From NCBI GenBank assembly GCA_002389905.1, contig DGRE01000050.1, forward strand, positions 1 to 64,000: DNA of 64,000 nt, read 5' to 3'. The stretch comes from Hungatella sp. UBA4396 (lineage in GTDB: Bacteria; Bacillota; Clostridia; Lachnospirales; Lachnospiraceae). A program made the translations under genes and the position numbers. Below the pieces are notes generated by a model. It worked only from the letters and a program-made list of their open reading frames with translations. It was not told where the DNA came from and ran no database searches. This document shows, in pieces, positions 43,511-52,129 of this stretch (positions are counted from its first letter, which is position 1; each line of letters starts with the position of its first letter).

Positions 43511-43550
43511 GCTGCTGCAATTAAACATTTTTCTTTTTAACTGCAGCAGC
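43511..43550 (-). terminator. Partial terminator/attenuator between the binding protein and the ABC genes
   Basis: GCTGCTGCAATT (43511-43522) pairs with AACTGCAGCAGC (43539-43550); on the minus strand a short TTTTTG follows. It sits between the lipoprotein gene and its transporter genes, fitting differential expression within one operon. Confidence 0.65.
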
Positions 43551-43564
43551 CTGACCCTTATCCC

Positions 43565-44656
43565 TTATTTTTCAAACAGAGCCTGTAAATCAACTTTTCC
43601 TTCTTTAAATTCCTCAATTCCTTTATCAACTGCGTCTCTTATTTCCTGGGAAATGTGATCGGTATATACGGGTACAAAAATATCCTCGCTGATACCTGCC
43701 TCATGAACCCTGTTTCCGGCAAGTCCGCCTTCCATGTAAAGGCCTAAAGCCCAGGTATAGAAATTGGTAAAATCAAAGTTAACAGAAGCCACTACAGTGT
43801 CAGGATCAATGGTGGTCTGGTCGCTGGAAAATCCGATGAATTTAGCACCCTTTGCCTTGGCTGCTTCAATGCTTCCAAGACCAACCTCATTGGCATATAC
43901 AAATAAGGTATCCGCTCCATTGTCAATCATCTGCTCTGCCATCTGTTTTCCAAGTGCAACGTCATTCCAGCTATTGGCATAAGCTCTTGTAGCCTTTGCA
44001 CCGGAAATGCCCCGGCTTGTCGCAATGTCAACAGAATTCTTTTCATATACATCCATCAGATGCTCCATTGGCTCATTGGGAAATCCGCCGATGGTGGCGA
44101 AGTTTCCGTTTTCCGTCACATTTCCTGCGATAATGGAAGCAATATAGCTGGCTTCATACTCTTTGGGGAAAATGGGAGCCACATTGTCTCCGTCATACTT
44201 GGAACCGTTTACCACACAAAATGTAGTATCTGTGTAGTTGGGGGCCACTGCCGCCACTGCCTCATCAAACTGGGAGCCGGCTGCCATAACCAGATCATAG
44301 CCCCGTTCTGCATACTCCCGGAAGGTTGATTCATAGTCGGAAGCCTGTACATTTTCCACGTATTCCATCTTGGTCCCCAGGTTTTCGTTGCATGCAACAA
44401 GTCCTGCATAGTTTGTGGCATTCCAGCTCTGGTCATTGATGGGGCCGGGAAGGATGAGGACGATCTTATAATCTGCCGCGCTCTTTCCGCCTGTCTCTGT
44501 CTTTGTTTCTGCCGGGGCATTGGTTCCTGCCTCTGCCTTTGTCTCTGTACTTGCTCCTGCCGTAGTCTCTGCCTGCTTTGAAGAACCGCAGCCGCTTAAT
44601 ACCAGAGCCGCCGCCATTGCCGCTGCAATGAGTGATGTGCCAAACCTTTTCTTCAT
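43565..44656 (-). CDS. BMP-family substrate-binding lipoprotein
   Basis: About 363 aa. Lipoprotein signal peptide MKKRFGTSLIAAAMAAALVLSGC with lipobox LSGC (Cys23), a low-complexity Thr/Ala/Glu linker (~27-55), then a BMP (basic membrane protein) domain starting at YKIVLILPGPINDQSWN. It captures the ligand, probably nucleosides, outside the cell for the ABC transporter downstream. The ATG at 44656 has AGGAGG nine bases upstream; an upstream in-frame start would spoil the signal peptide. Confidence 0.92.
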   Translation of the reverse strand: MKKRFGTSLIAAAMAAALVLSGCGSSKQAETTAGASTETKAEAGTNAPAETKTETGGKSAADYKIVLILPGPINDQSWNATNYAGLVACNENLGTKMEYVENVQASDYESTFREYAERGYDLVMAAGSQFDEAVAAVAPNYTDTTFCVVNGSKYDGDNVAPIFPKEYEASYIASIIAGNVTENGNFATIGGFPNEPMEHLMDVYEKNSVDIATSRGISGAKATRAYANSWNDVALGKQMAEQMIDNGADTLFVYANEVGLGSIEAAKAKGAKFIGFSSDQTTIDPDTVVASVNFDFTNFYTWALGLYMEGGLAGNRVHEAGISEDIFVPVYTDHISQEIRDAVDKGIEEFKEGKVDLQALFEK

Positions 44657-44837
44657 GAATAAATTCCTCCTCTTTTGATTTGCCTTCATTAATATCTGAC
44701 ACCTGCTTTTGATTGGTATGATTCACCGACGTTTCCCAATCTTTGTATTAATAGATTATCATTCTTTCACATTCATCACAATTCTATCAGATTACTATTT
44801 ATTCCAAAATATTATGTTCTTTGTGATTATGTATAAA

Positions 44838-44882
44838 TAAAATAAAGACAGGAGATGATTTTTGGTCATTTTTCCTGCCTTT
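44838..44882 (-). terminator. Terminator after the two-component system
   Basis: Minus strand: stem GGCAGGA / TCCTGTC (plus 44873-44879 and 44847-44853) followed by TTTATTTTATTT, 22 bp past the response regulator stop. It isolates the regulator genes from the lipoprotein operon. Confidence 0.65.
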
Positions 44883-44904
44883 TCCGAAATAATATAAAGT
44901 TGGC

Positions 44905-45642
44905 TTACCGTTTGTTCCGGTATTCCAGAGGCGTCATCCCATATGCCTTCTTAAAGGCACTGCTGAAATATTTCGCCTCCTTATAGCCCACCATTTCCGC
45001 CACATCCCCCACCCGGTATTCCACATGGCTTAAATATGTCTTTGCTTTTTGCATCCGGTATTCCGTCACATATTCCATGAGATTCTTTCCCGTGTGGCGC
45101 TTAAAAAGCTCACATAAATAATTGGGGGACAAATGAAGCTCCTCCGCCATATCCTTCAAGGTAATTCTGCCCCCATAATGAACCTCAATGTATTGAATAG
45201 CTTTCACCACCAGGAGATTTCCCACTTCATTTTCCCCATCCGGCCTTTGGTCAGGTTCTGCTTCCGGGGCTTTGGGAAACAGTTCCCGTTCCATTTCCTT
45301 TAACAGAGAAAGAAGCTCCCTGGGATCAGTGGGTTTCAGCAAATATCTGGTCACTCCCAGTTCAATGGCTTTCTGGGCATAGGAAAAATTGCTGTATCCG
45401 CTGAGGATGATGATTCGGATGTTTAAACTTCTCTCCCGAATCTGGCGGATCAAGTCCAGGCCCGATACCTCCGGCATCTTTATATCCGTAATGATCACAT
45501 CAGCTTCCAGCTCGTAAAGGTCTTTTAAGGCAGAAGGTGCATCTTCATACACCCCAACCACCTGCCAGCCTTCCTGTGCGCTCAGCAGCTTAAAAAGTCC
45601 TTTTCTGATCTTCGGCTCGTCATCCACGATCATCAGTTTCAT
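44905..45642 (-). CDS. Response regulator with AraC-type output (YesN-like)
   Basis: 245 aa: receiver domain (1-120) with acidic pocket DDE at 7-9, phospho-Asp in ITDIKMP at about residue 54 and Lys in LLKPTD; then an AraC DNA-binding domain (~150-245) with two helix-turn-helices (LKDMAEELHLSPNYLCELFK and RVGDVAEMVGYKEAKYFSSAFK). It works with the sensor kinase encoded upstream. Orientation and position suggest it may control the adjacent BMP transporter, by inference. Confidence 0.93.
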   Translation of the reverse strand: MKLMIVDDEPKIRKGLFKLLSAQEGWQVVGVYEDAPSALKDLYELEADVIITDIKMPEVSGLDLIRQIRERSLNIRIIILSGYSNFSYAQKAIELGVTRYLLKPTDPRELLSLLKEMERELFPKAPEAEPDQRPDGENEVGNLLVVKAIQYIEVHYGGRITLKDMAEELHLSPNYLCELFKRHTGKNLMEYVTEYRMQKAKTYLSHVEYRVGDVAEMVGYKEAKYFSSAFKKAYGMTPLEYRNKR

Positions 45643-45684
45643 CTTTTAAGTCCTCTCCCTTCTCATGTAAAAACTGAGGCTGTC

Positions 45685-47520
45685 TTAAGGTGAATTCGTC
45701 CCCCTGGAAGATTTGGGAATATGCAGGCGCACCAGAGTTCCTTTTCCGTATTGGCTCTCTATGAAAACTCCGTACTGCTCCCCATAGTGGAGACGGATTC
45801 TCCGGTCCACATTCCTGAATCCAATTCCCGTATGTCCTTCCTTTTCAACATCAGGCTCTTCAGCCTTTAAATGCTTAAGCTGATCCGGGTTCATGCCCAT
45901 TCCGTTGTCTTCTACGGATATGACCATGGCTTCTCCCTGGTCTTCTATACAGATGCGTATACTTCCTTTTTGGTTTCTCGGCTCAATTCCATGGGTTATG
46001 GCATTTTCTATAATGGGCTGAAGAATCAGCTTCGGCACCTTTTCTTCCATTAGATTTTCCTGAGCCTCCACGGAATATTCCAACCTGTCCTCCAGGCGGT
46101 TTTTCTGGATCTTTAAATAACAGAGCACGTATTCCACTTCCCTTTTAAGGGGGACAAAAGCGTTTTCATCTTCTATGCTGTAACGCATTAATTCTCCCAG
46201 GGAAATAACAATATCGCTGATATCGTATTCTTCCCGGTCAATGAGCATCCAGTTGATCGAATCCAGGGTGTTGTAAAGGAAATGGGGGTTGATCTGGGCC
46301 TGGAGCGCCTGGATCTCCGCATTCTTCTGTGCAATTTTTTCCTGATATACCTGTTTAATAAGGGTATTGATCTCATCCAGCATGTAGTTGAAGGATTCCG
46401 TCAGCTTTCCGATTTCATCTTTTCTGTTCCCCGGCACCCTGACGGTAAAATCCCCTTTCTGCACCTGCCCCATTGCCCTGGAAAGCCGCTTAATGGGCCT
46501 TGCCATGGCGTAGACCAGCAGGGCAATGACGACGGCACTTCCAAAGGCACTTCCAAGAACCACCAGCCATATAGAACTGTTCAAAGCCCGGGCCTGGGGG
46601 AATAACCCCTCTAAGGGAATGACAGAATAAGACCTCCAGCCTGTAATGCCGTTATACTGTCCGCAGACATAATATTGTTTTCCATTCCATTCTAATTCAA
46701 AACGGCGGTTTCCTCCATTAAAACGCTGGTTAATTTCGTCTTGCCATTGGTTGTTTACCTTGGGATTGCTGCAGATCACATGCCCACTCTGGTCTGCAAT
46801 GAACAAATACTGATATTGAAACAATCCCTGATTCCCCAAAAGCAGGTTGCTGAACATATCCGGGTCCAGTTCCATAATCATAATTCCCAGATTGTTTTTT
46901 CCGTTCTCATCCGGAATCGCCCGGATTACAGTAACCGCCTGGTCATCTTCTTCCCACCGGGAAAACATCCTGGGCATAATACCTGTCCACACCGCTTTAT
47001 TGTTCCTGCTGCCCATAACAGAATAATAGGTGCGCAGCACCTGTTCGGAAACTGCTTTAGTACCGGAATCTTCAGGATCAACAGTGGTATACATGACCTG
47101 GGAAGTATTAATAATGGAAATGTCAATGTCTTCCCCTACGGACCGAATAAGACTTTTGCAGTAATCGTCAAGGTAAGCCCGCATAACATCCCCATCGTTC
47201 TGATCCCAGCCGGGAATACAGGCATTCTGCACAAGCTGGCTCTCAGACGCGTTGTCGAGTATTTCCATAATATAGCGGACCTTCACATTGATGTTAATGT
47301 CAATGCGGTTAATGGTATCCGACATTTCCTGCTTTTTATTCTTCACAACAATCGCTTTGCTGTGGGAAAAAGAGAGGCTCCCAATAATAGCCCCTTCAAT
47401 CATGGCTGCCACAATAAATACCAGGGTCAGCTTCATTTGAAACGACAAATGCTTTGACAAAGCGTTCTCCTCCTCCCGGATTTTTCTCTGTTTTCGTTTA
47501 TGCAAAAATAGGTTTCCCAT
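45685..47520 (-). CDS. Membrane sensor histidine kinase (YesM-like)
   Basis: 611 aa: membrane helix at ~28-50, extracellular sensing domain (~55-300), second helix (~312-335), HAMP linker, His_kinase domain with phospho-acceptor in INPHFLYNTLDSINW and ATP-binding N box IIENAITHGIEP and G1 box VEDNGMGM. This architecture belongs to the YesM/LytS group that senses extracellular sugars or peptides. Partner of the response regulator 42 bp downstream. The exact start is uncertain; no strong ribosome binding site precedes the first ATG. Confidence 0.92.
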   Translation of the reverse strand: MGNLFLHKRKQRKIREEENALSKHLSFQMKLTLVFIVAAMIEGAIIGSLSFSHSKAIVVKNKKQEMSDTINRIDININVKVRYIMEILDNASESQLVQNACIPGWDQNDGDVMRAYLDDYCKSLIRSVGEDIDISIINTSQVMYTTVDPEDSGTKAVSEQVLRTYYSVMGSRNNKAVWTGIMPRMFSRWEEDDQAVTVIRAIPDENGKNNLGIMIMELDPDMFSNLLLGNQGLFQYQYLFIADQSGHVICSNPKVNNQWQDEINQRFNGGNRRFELEWNGKQYYVCGQYNGITGWRSYSVIPLEGLFPQARALNSSIWLVVLGSAFGSAVVIALLVYAMARPIKRLSRAMGQVQKGDFTVRVPGNRKDEIGKLTESFNYMLDEINTLIKQVYQEKIAQKNAEIQALQAQINPHFLYNTLDSINWMLIDREEYDISDIVISLGELMRYSIEDENAFVPLKREVEYVLCYLKIQKNRLEDRLEYSVEAQENLMEEKVPKLILQPIIENAITHGIEPRNQKGSIRICIEDQGEAMVISVEDNGMGMNPDQLKHLKAEEPDVEKEGHTGIGFRNVDRRIRLHYGEQYGVFIESQYGKGTLVRLHIPKSSRGTNSP

Positions 47521-47617
47521 ATCTTTTTTAACCAGTTACAAGGAACCTGTTTATTTTTCAAATTATACCATGCATATAACAGCTTTGCCACACATTTTAT
47601 GAAACCTGTCTGTATTC

Positions 47618-47643
47618 AAAAAGCCGGAGATTTCTCCCCGGCC
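47618..47643 (-). terminator. Terminator after the MerR gene
   Basis: Minus strand: GCCGGGGAGAAATCTCCGGC hairpin followed by TTTTT (plus 47618-47622), 18 bp past the MerR stop. Confidence 0.8.
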
Positions 47644-47660
47644 TGTATTTATTTTTTTGA

Positions 47661-48497
47661 CTACGATTTTAATGAATCCTCACGCCTCTTTACCGGGTAG
47701 CACACCTCTGTCACGTACTCATCCGGATTCTGGGTTTCATGAGGGCTTACATGATAGATGCTGAAAGAAAGCCCTGCAAATTCATAGCCATTATCCTGAA
47801 TCCACCTGGCAACCGCCTCATTGACCTGCCCGATTTGCTCATAGCTTCCTTTGTAAACAGAGCTGGCAATTTCTATAGGGGGCATTGTTTTAAATTTCAC
47901 ATGCTCCGTATCCTTGTATGTGCCAGTAACAGATTTCTGGACCTCTACGTCCACATCCTGCTCCTTGTATTCTCCGTCATGAAAAATAGCCAGTGTGTAA
48001 CAGGGGGATCCATCCTGCATGTGAAGAGGTGCTGTTTCCTCCATCAGAATTCCCCACAGCATTCCTTCGTCTGCGTAAGAAGGGATCACCTTTCTCACAC
48101 TTGCTACATACCGCTTCGGCAGAGTCTTTAAGCTAACGTCATATCCCATGATATTCCCATCCTTTCTCAGCCATTCAATGGCATTGTCAAGCAACCGTAT
48201 CCTCTGCTGAAGCATCTGCTCCTCTTCTTCCATTTCCTGCTTCTTGATCACAAGAAACTGTTCCATTTCCCTGGCGTCCTCGTATTTATCAAGGATTTCC
48301 CTGATGATGGAAAGCCCAAAGCCTAAGTCTTTTAACGCCTGGATTCTTCCGGCTAAGGGAAGCTGTGCTTCGCTGTAATACCGGTATCCGGTCATATCGT
48401 CGACGGCAACGGGATGGAGGATTCCGATTTCATCATAATGCCGCAGCATACGGATGCTGATTCTTGACAGCTTTGAAAAATCTCCTATTTTTAACAT
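47661..48497 (-). CDS. MerR family regulator with GyrI-like effector domain
   Basis: About 278 aa. N-terminal MerR winged helix (KIGDFSKLSRISIRMLRHYDEIGIL, residues ~2-70), a coiled-coil dimerisation segment (~75-115), and a C-terminal GyrI/AraC-effector-like ligand domain (~120-270; VRKVIPSYADE, YEQIGQVNEAVARWI). Similar proteins (BltR/BmrR class) sense drugs and induce efflux, but no pump gene is adjacent. The start MLKIGDF has GAGGTG upstream. Confidence 0.88.
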   Translation of the reverse strand: MLKIGDFSKLSRISIRMLRHYDEIGILHPVAVDDMTGYRYYSEAQLPLAGRIQALKDLGFGLSIIREILDKYEDAREMEQFLVIKKQEMEEEEQMLQQRIRLLDNAIEWLRKDGNIMGYDVSLKTLPKRYVASVRKVIPSYADEGMLWGILMEETAPLHMQDGSPCYTLAIFHDGEYKEQDVDVEVQKSVTGTYKDTEHVKFKTMPPIEIASSVYKGSYEQIGQVNEAVARWIQDNGYEFAGLSFSIYHVSPHETQNPDEYVTEVCYPVKRREDSLKS

Positions 48498-48629
48498 TGG
48501 TTTCACCTCACATATATGTGTGTTTCTGAGCTCAATCCTACTTTAAAGCATACCACTGTGTGAGAGTCAATCCCTCTGCCGTATATTTTTCAAATTACGT
48601 TTCTGTTCATATCTTGAGGGAATATATCA

Positions 48630-49133
48630 TTACAACGTGTGATAATGAGGAATAATATCCTGATAGCTTCCATCCTTCATATGAAAGCCTCCGGGAATGA
48701 CACCAAGCTGGACGAATCCCAGCTTTTTATATAAACGGAGTGCTGCCGTATTGGTGCTTACCACTGCATTAAACTGCAATATTCTGAAGCCGATTTCCTT
48801 TGCTTTTTCCAGGCAGTGCAAAACCAAAATTTCGCCTATTCTCTTCCCTCTCTGGCCGCTTTTTACCGCATAGCTTGCATTTGAAATATGGCCGCATCTT
48901 CCTACGTTGTTTGGATGTAGGATATAAAGACCTACAACGGTATCCGTTTCCTCTTCAACTGCAACTCCGGTAAAGGACTGACTTTCAAAAAAATCCAGTC
49001 CGGTCTTTTCATCCAAAAGTTCTTCCTGCGGAAAAGCTACTCCCTCTTCAACCACTTCATTCCAAATAGAAATCATATCCTTAATATCTTTGTTTGTAAA
49101 CTCTCTGACTGTAATTCCCATAATTATGTTCAT
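48630..49133 (-). CDS. GNAT family N-acetyltransferase
   Basis: About 167 aa. Acetyl-CoA motif KSGQRGKRIGEILVLHCLEKAKEIGFRILQFN (V/I-x-x-Q/RxxGxG/A pattern) and the C-terminal ALRLYKKLGFVQLG. It resembles phosphinothricin or other amine acetyltransferases; substrate unknown. The start MNIIMG has AAAGGA upstream; the longer reading includes a Met seven codons earlier. It looks monocistronic. Confidence 0.85.
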   Translation of the reverse strand: MNIIMGITVREFTNKDIKDMISIWNEVVEEGVAFPQEELLDEKTGLDFFESQSFTGVAVEEETDTVVGLYILHPNNVGRCGHISNASYAVKSGQRGKRIGEILVLHCLEKAKEIGFRILQFNAVVSTNTAALRLYKKLGFVQLGVIPGGFHMKDGSYQDIIPHYHTL

Positions 49134-49293
49134 TCCTTTCCTTTGGCTCAAGCACAAAATATTACAATACTGGTTTGTCTGAGCGAATTCATTCTCTTAT
49201 GACAACAAAAATGCTTCTAAGCAAATTATATCACATACTAAAGATGGTAGAAAACCATAATACAAAATTTCACCAGAATTTATCTCAATTTAA

Positions 49294-49548
49294 TCAGACA
49301 GGCTCATTCCTTTCCGGCATCTGAAAATCTTTAAGTCCGCAATTCAAGAAATTATTAAAAGGCTGTATTAGAGTAAAAGTCTTTACTGCTTCACATATAA
49401 ATTTATCAGCATTTAAAATCATACAATCTGGTATAGGGACTTTTCCTGCTGATGTTATATCTGCTCTGAGAGCAGGGTTGTTAAAGTAATCAGCAATCGC
49501 ATAGCGTTGATCATTATTATAACGGAAGAGCCGATAATCATGATTTCA
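49294..49548 (-). pseudogene. Unrecognised open frame, 3' fragment (~84 codons)
   Basis: Minus-strand frame from just after the KTR remnant to the stop at 49294. It reads through ADYFNNPALRADITSAGK, then FICEAVKTFTLIQPFNN and ends ERNEPV. It has no start codon with a ribosome binding site and begins inside the hairpin at 49527-49566. I do not recognise it. Its coding-like composition suggests the 3' end of a gene broken by insertion or deletion. Confidence 0.35.
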
Positions 49549-49566
49549 CTCACGGTCATCGGCTCT
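49527..49566 (-). terminator. Hairpin after the KTR remnant (decayed terminator)
   Basis: AGAGCCGAT (49527-49535) pairs with ATCGGCTCT (49558-49566), just past the 3' end of the KTR pseudogene. The usual T tract is degraded (TTCCGTTATT on the minus strand). Confidence 0.55.
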
Positions 49567-49735
49567 GCGTCTGGCTCTTTGATAACTGACATATTCAGTT
49601 GTTTCACCTCAATAAGAGTTTCCTGTTTACGTTTAGGACGAAAAAGGGGAAAGTTTTTAATTCCGTGTCGTTTCTTGTCTGTATTCGCGTCTTATTCTTA
49701 CAAACAGGACAAAGAAGCTATTTCTCTTTTTCCAT
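49556..49735 (-). pseudogene. Cysteine-rich KTR-type protein, decayed
   Basis: Minus-strand remnant of the small Cys-rich KTR family (PF14205) common on conjugative transposons of gut Firmicutes. Readable parts: MEKEK followed by an in-frame TAG, then LLCPVCKNKTR and RNDTEL, a one-base loss in an A run, then KNFPLFRPKRKQETL and VKQLNMSVIKEPDA. Functional relatives carry a second Cys pair (CPKC) where this copy has RPKR, so both zinc ligands are lost as well. Nonsense, frameshift and missing ligands together mark it as dead. Confidence 0.7.
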
Positions 49736-49780
49736 AGGCTTTACCTCTCTACTGCGGCACGACAAACCGCATTTTTGCAC

Positions 49781-49987
49781 TCAGCTATTCTTATATTCCA
49801 AAATATCGCCAGGCTGACACTCTAACACTCTGCAAATAGCTTCTAAAGTTGAAAATCGGATCGCTTTTGCTTTGCCATTTTTTAATATCGAAAGGTTAGC
49901 CATTGTTATCCCAACGCCCTCCGAAAGTTCTGTAACACTCATTTTTCTTTTAGCCAGCATAACATCAACATTAACTACAATTGCCAT
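49781..49987 (-). CDS. XRE-family HTH regulator, YozG-like
   Basis: 68-aa single-domain Cro/C1 helix-turn-helix: KMSVTELSEGVGITMANLSILKNGKAKAIRFSTLEAICRVLECQPGDIL, the usual pattern for YozG-type regulators. GAGGTG lies upstream of the start MAIVVN. Only 10 bp separate it from the upstream DUF2975 gene, and the two families occur together widely in Firmicutes, so the pair is a regulator plus membrane protein module. Confidence 0.9.
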   Translation of the reverse strand: MAIVVNVDVMLAKRKMSVTELSEGVGITMANLSILKNGKAKAIRFSTLEAICRVLECQPGDILEYKNS

Positions 49988-49997
49988 ATTCGTCACC

Positions 49998-50477
49998 TCA
50001 TATTGTCAAATCGTTTTCCGATTTGACCTCGATAGCGTCTTGCAAAAGTCGCTTCAATACGGAAGCAAAAACGGCAATTAAAAATGCGCTACCCGAGATT
50101 AGCAAGCCCAGTAACACAACCCCCGGTGTGTCACCGTCTAATTGCACCAGTGTATAAAAGAAAGGCAATCCTCCCACTGTAACAATAATAAAAACAACAA
50201 TAGCACAGCGTGTAATAATATCCAAAGACTTTACAGACGATTCCGAAAACGCACAACCGGTGTCAATATATTTCAGTAATTTCATTGCTTGATGCAGCGC
50301 GATAAAATAGGGTATGGCCGCTGCATACGTCCCAATAAACCATATATATTCCATATGATATGGATCAGGCCTGTTTTCAAAAAAAGCAATCCATGCAATA
50401 ACACCACATATGGCAAGCATGACAACTCCAGCGAAAACAACAGCGCACCGAAGGATGATAGTCGAACAGCGTTTCAT
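49998..50477 (-). CDS. DUF2975 membrane protein
   Basis: 159 aa with four predicted membrane helices (about 10-32, 47-65, 88-108 and 118-140). Family markers include GTYAAAIPYFIALHQAMKLLKYIDTGCAFSESSVKSL between helices 2 and 3. Function is unknown. It is partnered with the XRE regulator gene downstream. ATG has AGGAGG a few bases upstream. Confidence 0.85.
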   Translation of the reverse strand: MKRCSTIILRCAVVFAGVVMLAICGVIAWIAFFENRPDPYHMEYIWFIGTYAAAIPYFIALHQAMKLLKYIDTGCAFSESSVKSLDIITRCAIVVFIIVTVGGLPFFYTLVQLDGDTPGVVLLGLLISGSAFLIAVFASVLKRLLQDAIEVKSENDLTI

Positions 50478-50605
50478 GAAAGCACCTCCTTCTTTTTATT
50501 TTACTTGATTATAAGCAAATATTTATCGTTTGTCAACAAATATTTTCTGTAAATAGAAATATCATCCATGTATATACTCACGTATACTCACATGTAAGAC
50601 GAGAT

Positions 50606-50740
50606 GCCACTTTGTAATTCGAAAAGCCATCTTTGTAAATGACAATTGAATATTTGTAACCGAAAAGCCACTTTTGTACTTGAAATGCATGTTTTGTAAA
50701 CCAGAAGCCACTTTTGTATCCGAAATGCAGTTTTATTTTT
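50606..50740. repeat. Seven 20-bp repeats, probable IS21-family terminal repeats
   Basis: Units related to GCCACTTTTGTATCCGAAAT begin at 50606, 50626, about 50646, 50667, 50687, 50707 and 50727: exact 20-bp spacing with a one-base slip at the third. IS21-family elements carry arrays of ~20-bp transposase-binding repeats at their ends, and this motif type (AAAAGCCA-TTTGTA) is common there. No istA or istB gene remains, so it is read as an orphan IS end. A 67-codon frame across it is a by-product of the repeats. Confidence 0.6.
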
Positions 50741-50870
50741 TGCTTTTATTGTTGCATGATAATAAAAATGCGTATGCCAACAGGAGGTCAATTCCCTCTC
50801 GTTTTTTTGTAATCGGAGAATCCCCCCCTAATTCCTTAGACAGATTAGACGTTGGCGGCATGCAAATTTA

Positions 50871-51060
50871 TTATTTTTTGAGTAGAACAGGTTTTAGCAT
50901 GATGTCTCCGGAGGCAACCGGATTATATCCAAGTTTTTGTAAAACCTCTTCTCCATGATAAAAGCTGAAGGTTTCGTAGGGACTACGATTGTTCAGCTTT
51001 TTTCTTTTATAATAATTAATGTGATTCATCATATTTGGCGGCTGCTTCTTTATGCGCCCT
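50871..51060 (-). pseudogene. IS30-family transposase, C-terminal fragment
   Basis: Open minus-strand frame of about 60 codons without start, ending at 50871. It reads MNHINYYKRKKLNNRSPYET, then FSFYHGEEVLQKLGYNPV and IMLKPVLLKK. The NHIN-x-Y-x-RKKLN-x-x-SPYETF-x-FxxG and terminal LKPxLL pattern is that of IS30 transposases. The 5' part is missing; the acetyltransferase gene ends 12 bp away. With the 20-bp repeats and KTR remnant it marks a repeatedly invaded spot. Confidence 0.7.
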
Positions 51061-51071
51061 GTCTATTCTGA

Positions 51072-51941
51072 TCAGGTATGGAACATTTCCGGAAACATTA
51101 GCTTTTTATTTTCGTAAATATTTTCTTTACTTTTTAATACAAACAAAGCATTATTACTGTCATCCACCGGCTTGACTTCATAATTCAGACCATCTTTCGG
51201 CGTAAACCCTAAAACCACCTCATTTGTGCCCTCCGGCGCCGCCGAACACATAATATCATTCAGATTTTTACCATCATCGCAAAAGATCTTAAAACAACGG
51301 AATACACTGCCCTCCTGTTCCGCTATAACAACAGCATCATGTTGAGGCATGTAATACAAGCAGTCTTTCATAAATGAGCTGCAGTAAAACATCAACAAAC
51401 TATAATTATTGATCACCTGAAAATTTGAAAAAGGATTGGATTTCATATAATGCTTTTTCAGCATCTCCCTGTCCTGTAAGCAGCCCATATCTATTTTTCT
51501 TCTTAATCCCGGCACTTTATCAATCATGATGTTGTACTGGTACTGCTTCTCCCTTTTGAAACCAAATTTAGGATAAAAGTCTAAAACAGTTTTATTGGCA
51601 AAAAGAAAAATCGAATCACATTGATTTTCCCAGTCTTTCATTATTTCATCCATAAGAAACCTGGACAATCCTTGATTGCGATAAGCACCATCTGTCATAA
51701 CTGTGCCTAACTGTATATAATGACGCCTTTTTCCCTGCCAATTCAATTCCATTCTGTTAACAGAAACATTTGCCACTGCTTTATCACCGTCAAAGAGTGT
51801 ATATGGCATATTCGTTTCTTCCCAGTATCCATCCTGATACCAGCTTTCAAATGACAGTTGAAAAGTTTTAACGGCAAGTTCGTCAAACGCTTTTCTCCTG
51901 GCATCATTGCGCATCACATCTTTGCATAGCTGATAATTCAT
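51072..51941 (-). CDS. GNAT family N-acetyltransferase, two-domain
   Basis: 289 aa. GNAT core in the first half with QLGTVMTDGAYRNQGLSRFLMDEIMKDW (acetyl-CoA motif) and VLDFYPKFGFKREKQY; the second half (~150-289) is a further domain reminiscent of Eis-like C-terminal regions. Substrate unknown. The ATG has AAGGGAG upstream. Codon use is more AT-rich than in the housekeeping blocks, consistent with the accessory character of this zone. Confidence 0.82.
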   Translation of the reverse strand: MNYQLCKDVMRNDARRKAFDELAVKTFQLSFESWYQDGYWEETNMPYTLFDGDKAVANVSVNRMELNWQGKRRHYIQLGTVMTDGAYRNQGLSRFLMDEIMKDWENQCDSIFLFANKTVLDFYPKFGFKREKQYQYNIMIDKVPGLRRKIDMGCLQDREMLKKHYMKSNPFSNFQVINNYSLLMFYCSSFMKDCLYYMPQHDAVVIAEQEGSVFRCFKIFCDDGKNLNDIMCSAAPEGTNEVVLGFTPKDGLNYEVKPVDDSNNALFVLKSKENIYENKKLMFPEMFHT

Positions 51942-52129
51942 TATGGCTCCCTTTCTTATTCTTTTTTGTAACAGCTTCTTATTTCAATCCTCTAAAGTTC
52001 CGTTTTTTCCCTTCCTGCTGTTTCCAGAAATATCTTTCATATATTCTCATATACTGTGACAAAATACCTATACTCAGCTTTAATTCTGTGATAAAATAAA
52101 TTACCATATTAGACCGAGAGGAGAAATCT

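Noticed and set aside
50588..50791. 67-codon minus-strand open frame
   Set aside because: It is produced by the 20-bp repeat array, whose period is not a multiple of three; composition is not protein-like.
50959..51005. Hairpin AAAGCTGAA / TTCAGCTTT followed by Ts, looking like a plus-strand terminator
   Set aside because: It lies within the IS30 transposase fragment (codons of KKLNN and TFSFY on the other strand) and no plus-strand gene precedes it; probably chance pairing.
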